Positions 13,589-14,929 of a DNA stretch of 14,929 nt are shown here, one piece after another. This stretch comes from Candidatus Dadabacteria bacterium RIFCSPHIGHO2_12_FULL_53_21 (GTDB taxonomy: Bacteria; Desulfobacterota_D; UBA1144; Nemesobacterales; UBA2774), in the NCBI GenBank assembly GCA_001775255.1, contig MFCJ01000064.1, positions 1-14,929 on the forward strand, read 5' to 3'. Position numbers and translations under genes: made by a program. Below the pieces are notes generated by a model. The model was not told the DNA's origin. It searched no databases and saw only the letters and a program-made list of their open reading frames with translations. The first letter of the stretch is position 1. Every line of letters starts with the position of its first letter.

Positions 13589-14665
13589 ATGAGGTTCGGT
13601 GCTCTCTTTATATCGGTATTGATTGTTCTTGGCTTTTCCATGCCAAGCTTTGCGCAGCCTTTCGCTTATATTACGAATGTGATTGACGATACCGTATCTG
13701 TAATAGACACGGCGACGAATACCGTGATCGATACGATTATTGTGGGGGACAGGCCCATACCTGTAGCCGTATCGCCCGACGGTACCAGGGTTTACGTTGG
13801 AAATAATGACGACGACACGGTATCTGTTATAGACACATCCACGAACACGGTTATTGATACGGTAAATGTGGGAGACGGGCCTATAGGTATGGCGGTAACT
13901 CCCGATAACACCAGGGTATATGTTGCGAATGGGGACGACGACACGGTATCTGTTATAGACACATCCACGAACACGGTTATTGATACGGTAAATGTGGGAG
14001 ACGGGCCTGCAGGTGTCGCGGTAACTCCCGGTAACACCAGGGTTTACGTCGGAAATTTTTCCGACAACACGGTATCGGTAATAGACACATCCACGAACAC
14101 CGTAATCGATACGGTTAATGTAGGAATGCAGCCCACAGGTGTCGCGGTAACTCCCGATAACACCAGGGTATATGTTGCGAACGCAGACGACGACACGGTA
14201 TCGGTAATAGACACTTCCACGAATAATGTCATTGATACCATTAACGTGGGGGGTGTGCCTGTTGGTGGGGTTGCGGTATCTCCTAACGGTACGCGGGTCT
14301 ATGTCCCGAATGGGTTGGACAACACGGTATCGGTAATAGACACTTCCACGAACACCGTAATCGATACGGTTAATGTAGGAATGGAGCCTCTAGGTGTCGA
14401 TGTGACACCGGACTCCGCGCGGGTCTATGTCGCGAACGCGTCGGACAACACGGTATCGGTAATAGACACATCCACGAATACCGTAATCGATACCATTAAC
14501 GTGGGGGACAGGCCCGTGGCGTTCGGTTTATTTATCACACAGGGCTCCGAGCGCGGCCCGAATCCGATACCGACGATGTCGGAGTGGGGTTTCATAACCT
14601 TCGCCGCGCTGATCCTGCTGTCGGGAATCTGGAACATACGAAGAAGGAATCCGGTTCGGACATAA
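13589..14665 (+). CDS. Secreted seven-bladed YVTN beta-propeller with IPTL/IPTM-CTERM sorting tail
   Basis: A 358-aa exported protein. Residues 1-22 are a signal peptide (MRFGALFISVLIVLGFSMPS, cut near SFA-Q). Seven repeats of 42 aa follow (about 24-318; one has 43), each with a DDTVSVIDTSTNTVIDTxNVG strand pair and a GVAVTPDNTRVYVAN strand pair, the YVTN-type propeller blade. The C-terminus carries PIPTMSEWGF, a hydrophobic helix and the basic RRRNPVR. This is the IPTLxxWG-CTERM sorting signal, normally handled by exosortase H at the inner membrane; here Leu is replaced by Met. An open frame extends from TTG 13571, but AAAGGAGG lies 5 nt before the ATG at 13589, so I chose that. No sorting enzyme is in the window. 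Propellers of this type are surface scaffolds; the ligand is unknown. The gene sits between 44-bp direct repeats. Confidence 0.9.
   Translation: MRFGALFISVLIVLGFSMPSFAQPFAYITNVIDDTVSVIDTATNTVIDTIIVGDRPIPVAVSPDGTRVYVGNNDDDTVSVIDTSTNTVIDTVNVGDGPIGMAVTPDNTRVYVANGDDDTVSVIDTSTNTVIDTVNVGDGPAGVAVTPGNTRVYVGNFSDNTVSVIDTSTNTVIDTVNVGMQPTGVAVTPDNTRVYVANADDDTVSVIDTSTNNVIDTINVGGVPVGGVAVSPNGTRVYVPNGLDNTVSVIDTSTNTVIDTVNVGMEPLGVDVTPDSARVYVANASDNTVSVIDTSTNTVIDTINVGDRPVAFGLFITQGSERGPNPIPTMSEWGFITFAALILLSGIWNIRRRNPVRT
13658..14540 (+). repeat. Tandem 126-bp coding repeat (propeller blades)
   Basis: Seven tandem units with a 126-bp period (42 codons). Units 2 and 3 share a 75-bp stretch with no mismatch (13808-13882 and 13934-14008), so the array has been copied or homogenised recently at DNA level. 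Unit boundaries are approximate. Confidence 0.85.
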
Positions 14666-14703
14666 ATCTTTCTGATCTGTGAAGCAGGTTTATGCCGGAA
14701 CGA

Positions 14704-14747
14704 GTGATAATGACTATTATAAATCTAATGGGGGATTGTCAAGCGGC
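14704..14747. repeat. 44-bp direct repeat, copy 2
   Basis: Perfect second copy of 13386-13429. It carries the same TTGACA and TATAAT/TAATAG elements (14742-14714), pointing into the 3' end of the propeller gene, where no minus-strand gene follows. It is thus an orphan promoter that could drive antisense RNA. Confidence 0.95.
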
Positions 14748-14929
14748 TTGTTCAGGGGCAGTGGTAAAACCGGGGTATTCGTCAGGTCTCGAATGACCGG
14801 TCGGACCGGAGTGAATGCCGGCGGCGTATGCTCAAGGTGCGCGGCTCCGGCTGGAATAAAAGACGGAATAAACAAACCCCGGCGGCCGGAAATTAAAGGA
14901 GTCAAGAAAGCCGGAGGCTCATTTACGTT
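14748..14929. other. Window end, no supported gene
   Basis: A GC-rich stretch. A plus-strand frame from ATG 14793 stays open to the window edge (about 45 codons), with no Shine-Dalgarno and no recognisable motif. A minus-strand frame (14905-14717) runs across the 44-bp repeat. Neither can be supported as a gene. Confidence 0.4.

Noticed and set aside
13658..14540. The 126-bp tandem repeat as a CRISPR or non-coding satellite array
   Set aside because: It stays in frame throughout, has a codon-multiple period and encodes a known propeller blade; there are no unique spacers.
14717..14929. Small open frames at the window end on both strands
   Set aside because: No ribosome site, motif or composition supports either; one crosses the 44-bp repeat.

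Overview
The window looks like chromosomal DNA of an uncultured Gram-negative bacterium, probably a deltaproteobacterium-like or Candidatus Dadabacteria-like lineage. The clues are an energy-converting-hydrogenase-related (Ehr) operon, two phasin-like proteins, a secreted beta-propeller with an IPTL/IPTM-CTERM sorting tail, a group-2-like sigma-70 factor, and GTCAT/ATGAC-bounded intergenic palindromes. This placement is an inference; no rRNA or other phylogenetic marker is present.

Region 1 (62-7270, minus strand) is a tight six-gene operon for a membrane complex of the complex I / group 4 [NiFe]-hydrogenase superfamily. The order is small subunit, HyfB-like, HyfC-like, HyfE-like, HyfF-like, large subunit. 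The large subunit has lost all four NiFe-ligand cysteines. The small subunit has also lost three of the four cysteines that normally hold the proximal [4Fe-4S] cluster. The membrane subunits keep their ion-path Glu, Lys and His residues. The complex therefore looks able to move ions but short of the usual redox centres, and no ferredoxin-like or NADH-binding subunit is encoded in the window. This is the most interesting system here. Directly upstream lies a frameshifted XRE-family regulator remnant.

Region 2 (7601-8971) holds an autoregulated ArsR-type repressor, overlapping by one base with an SRPBCC/AHSA1 protein, then the convergent tmRNA gene ssrA. A short copy of the ssrA pseudoknot sequence sits just upstream of the arsR promoter. 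Region 3 (8972-12123) is housekeeping: smpB (partner of tmRNA), a nest of palindromic repeats, dtd, a small secreted LysM protein and a sigma-70 factor. Four genes (arsR, smpB, dtd, lysM) have a -10 hexamer only 6-8 nt before the start codon, which suggests leaderless mRNAs.

Region 4 (12154-14929) holds two small helical phasin-like genes with strong promoters. A seven-bladed YVTN propeller gene follows, lying between perfect 44-bp direct repeats. Each 44-bp repeat contains the promoter of the second phasin-like gene. The last roughly 180 bases show no supported gene.
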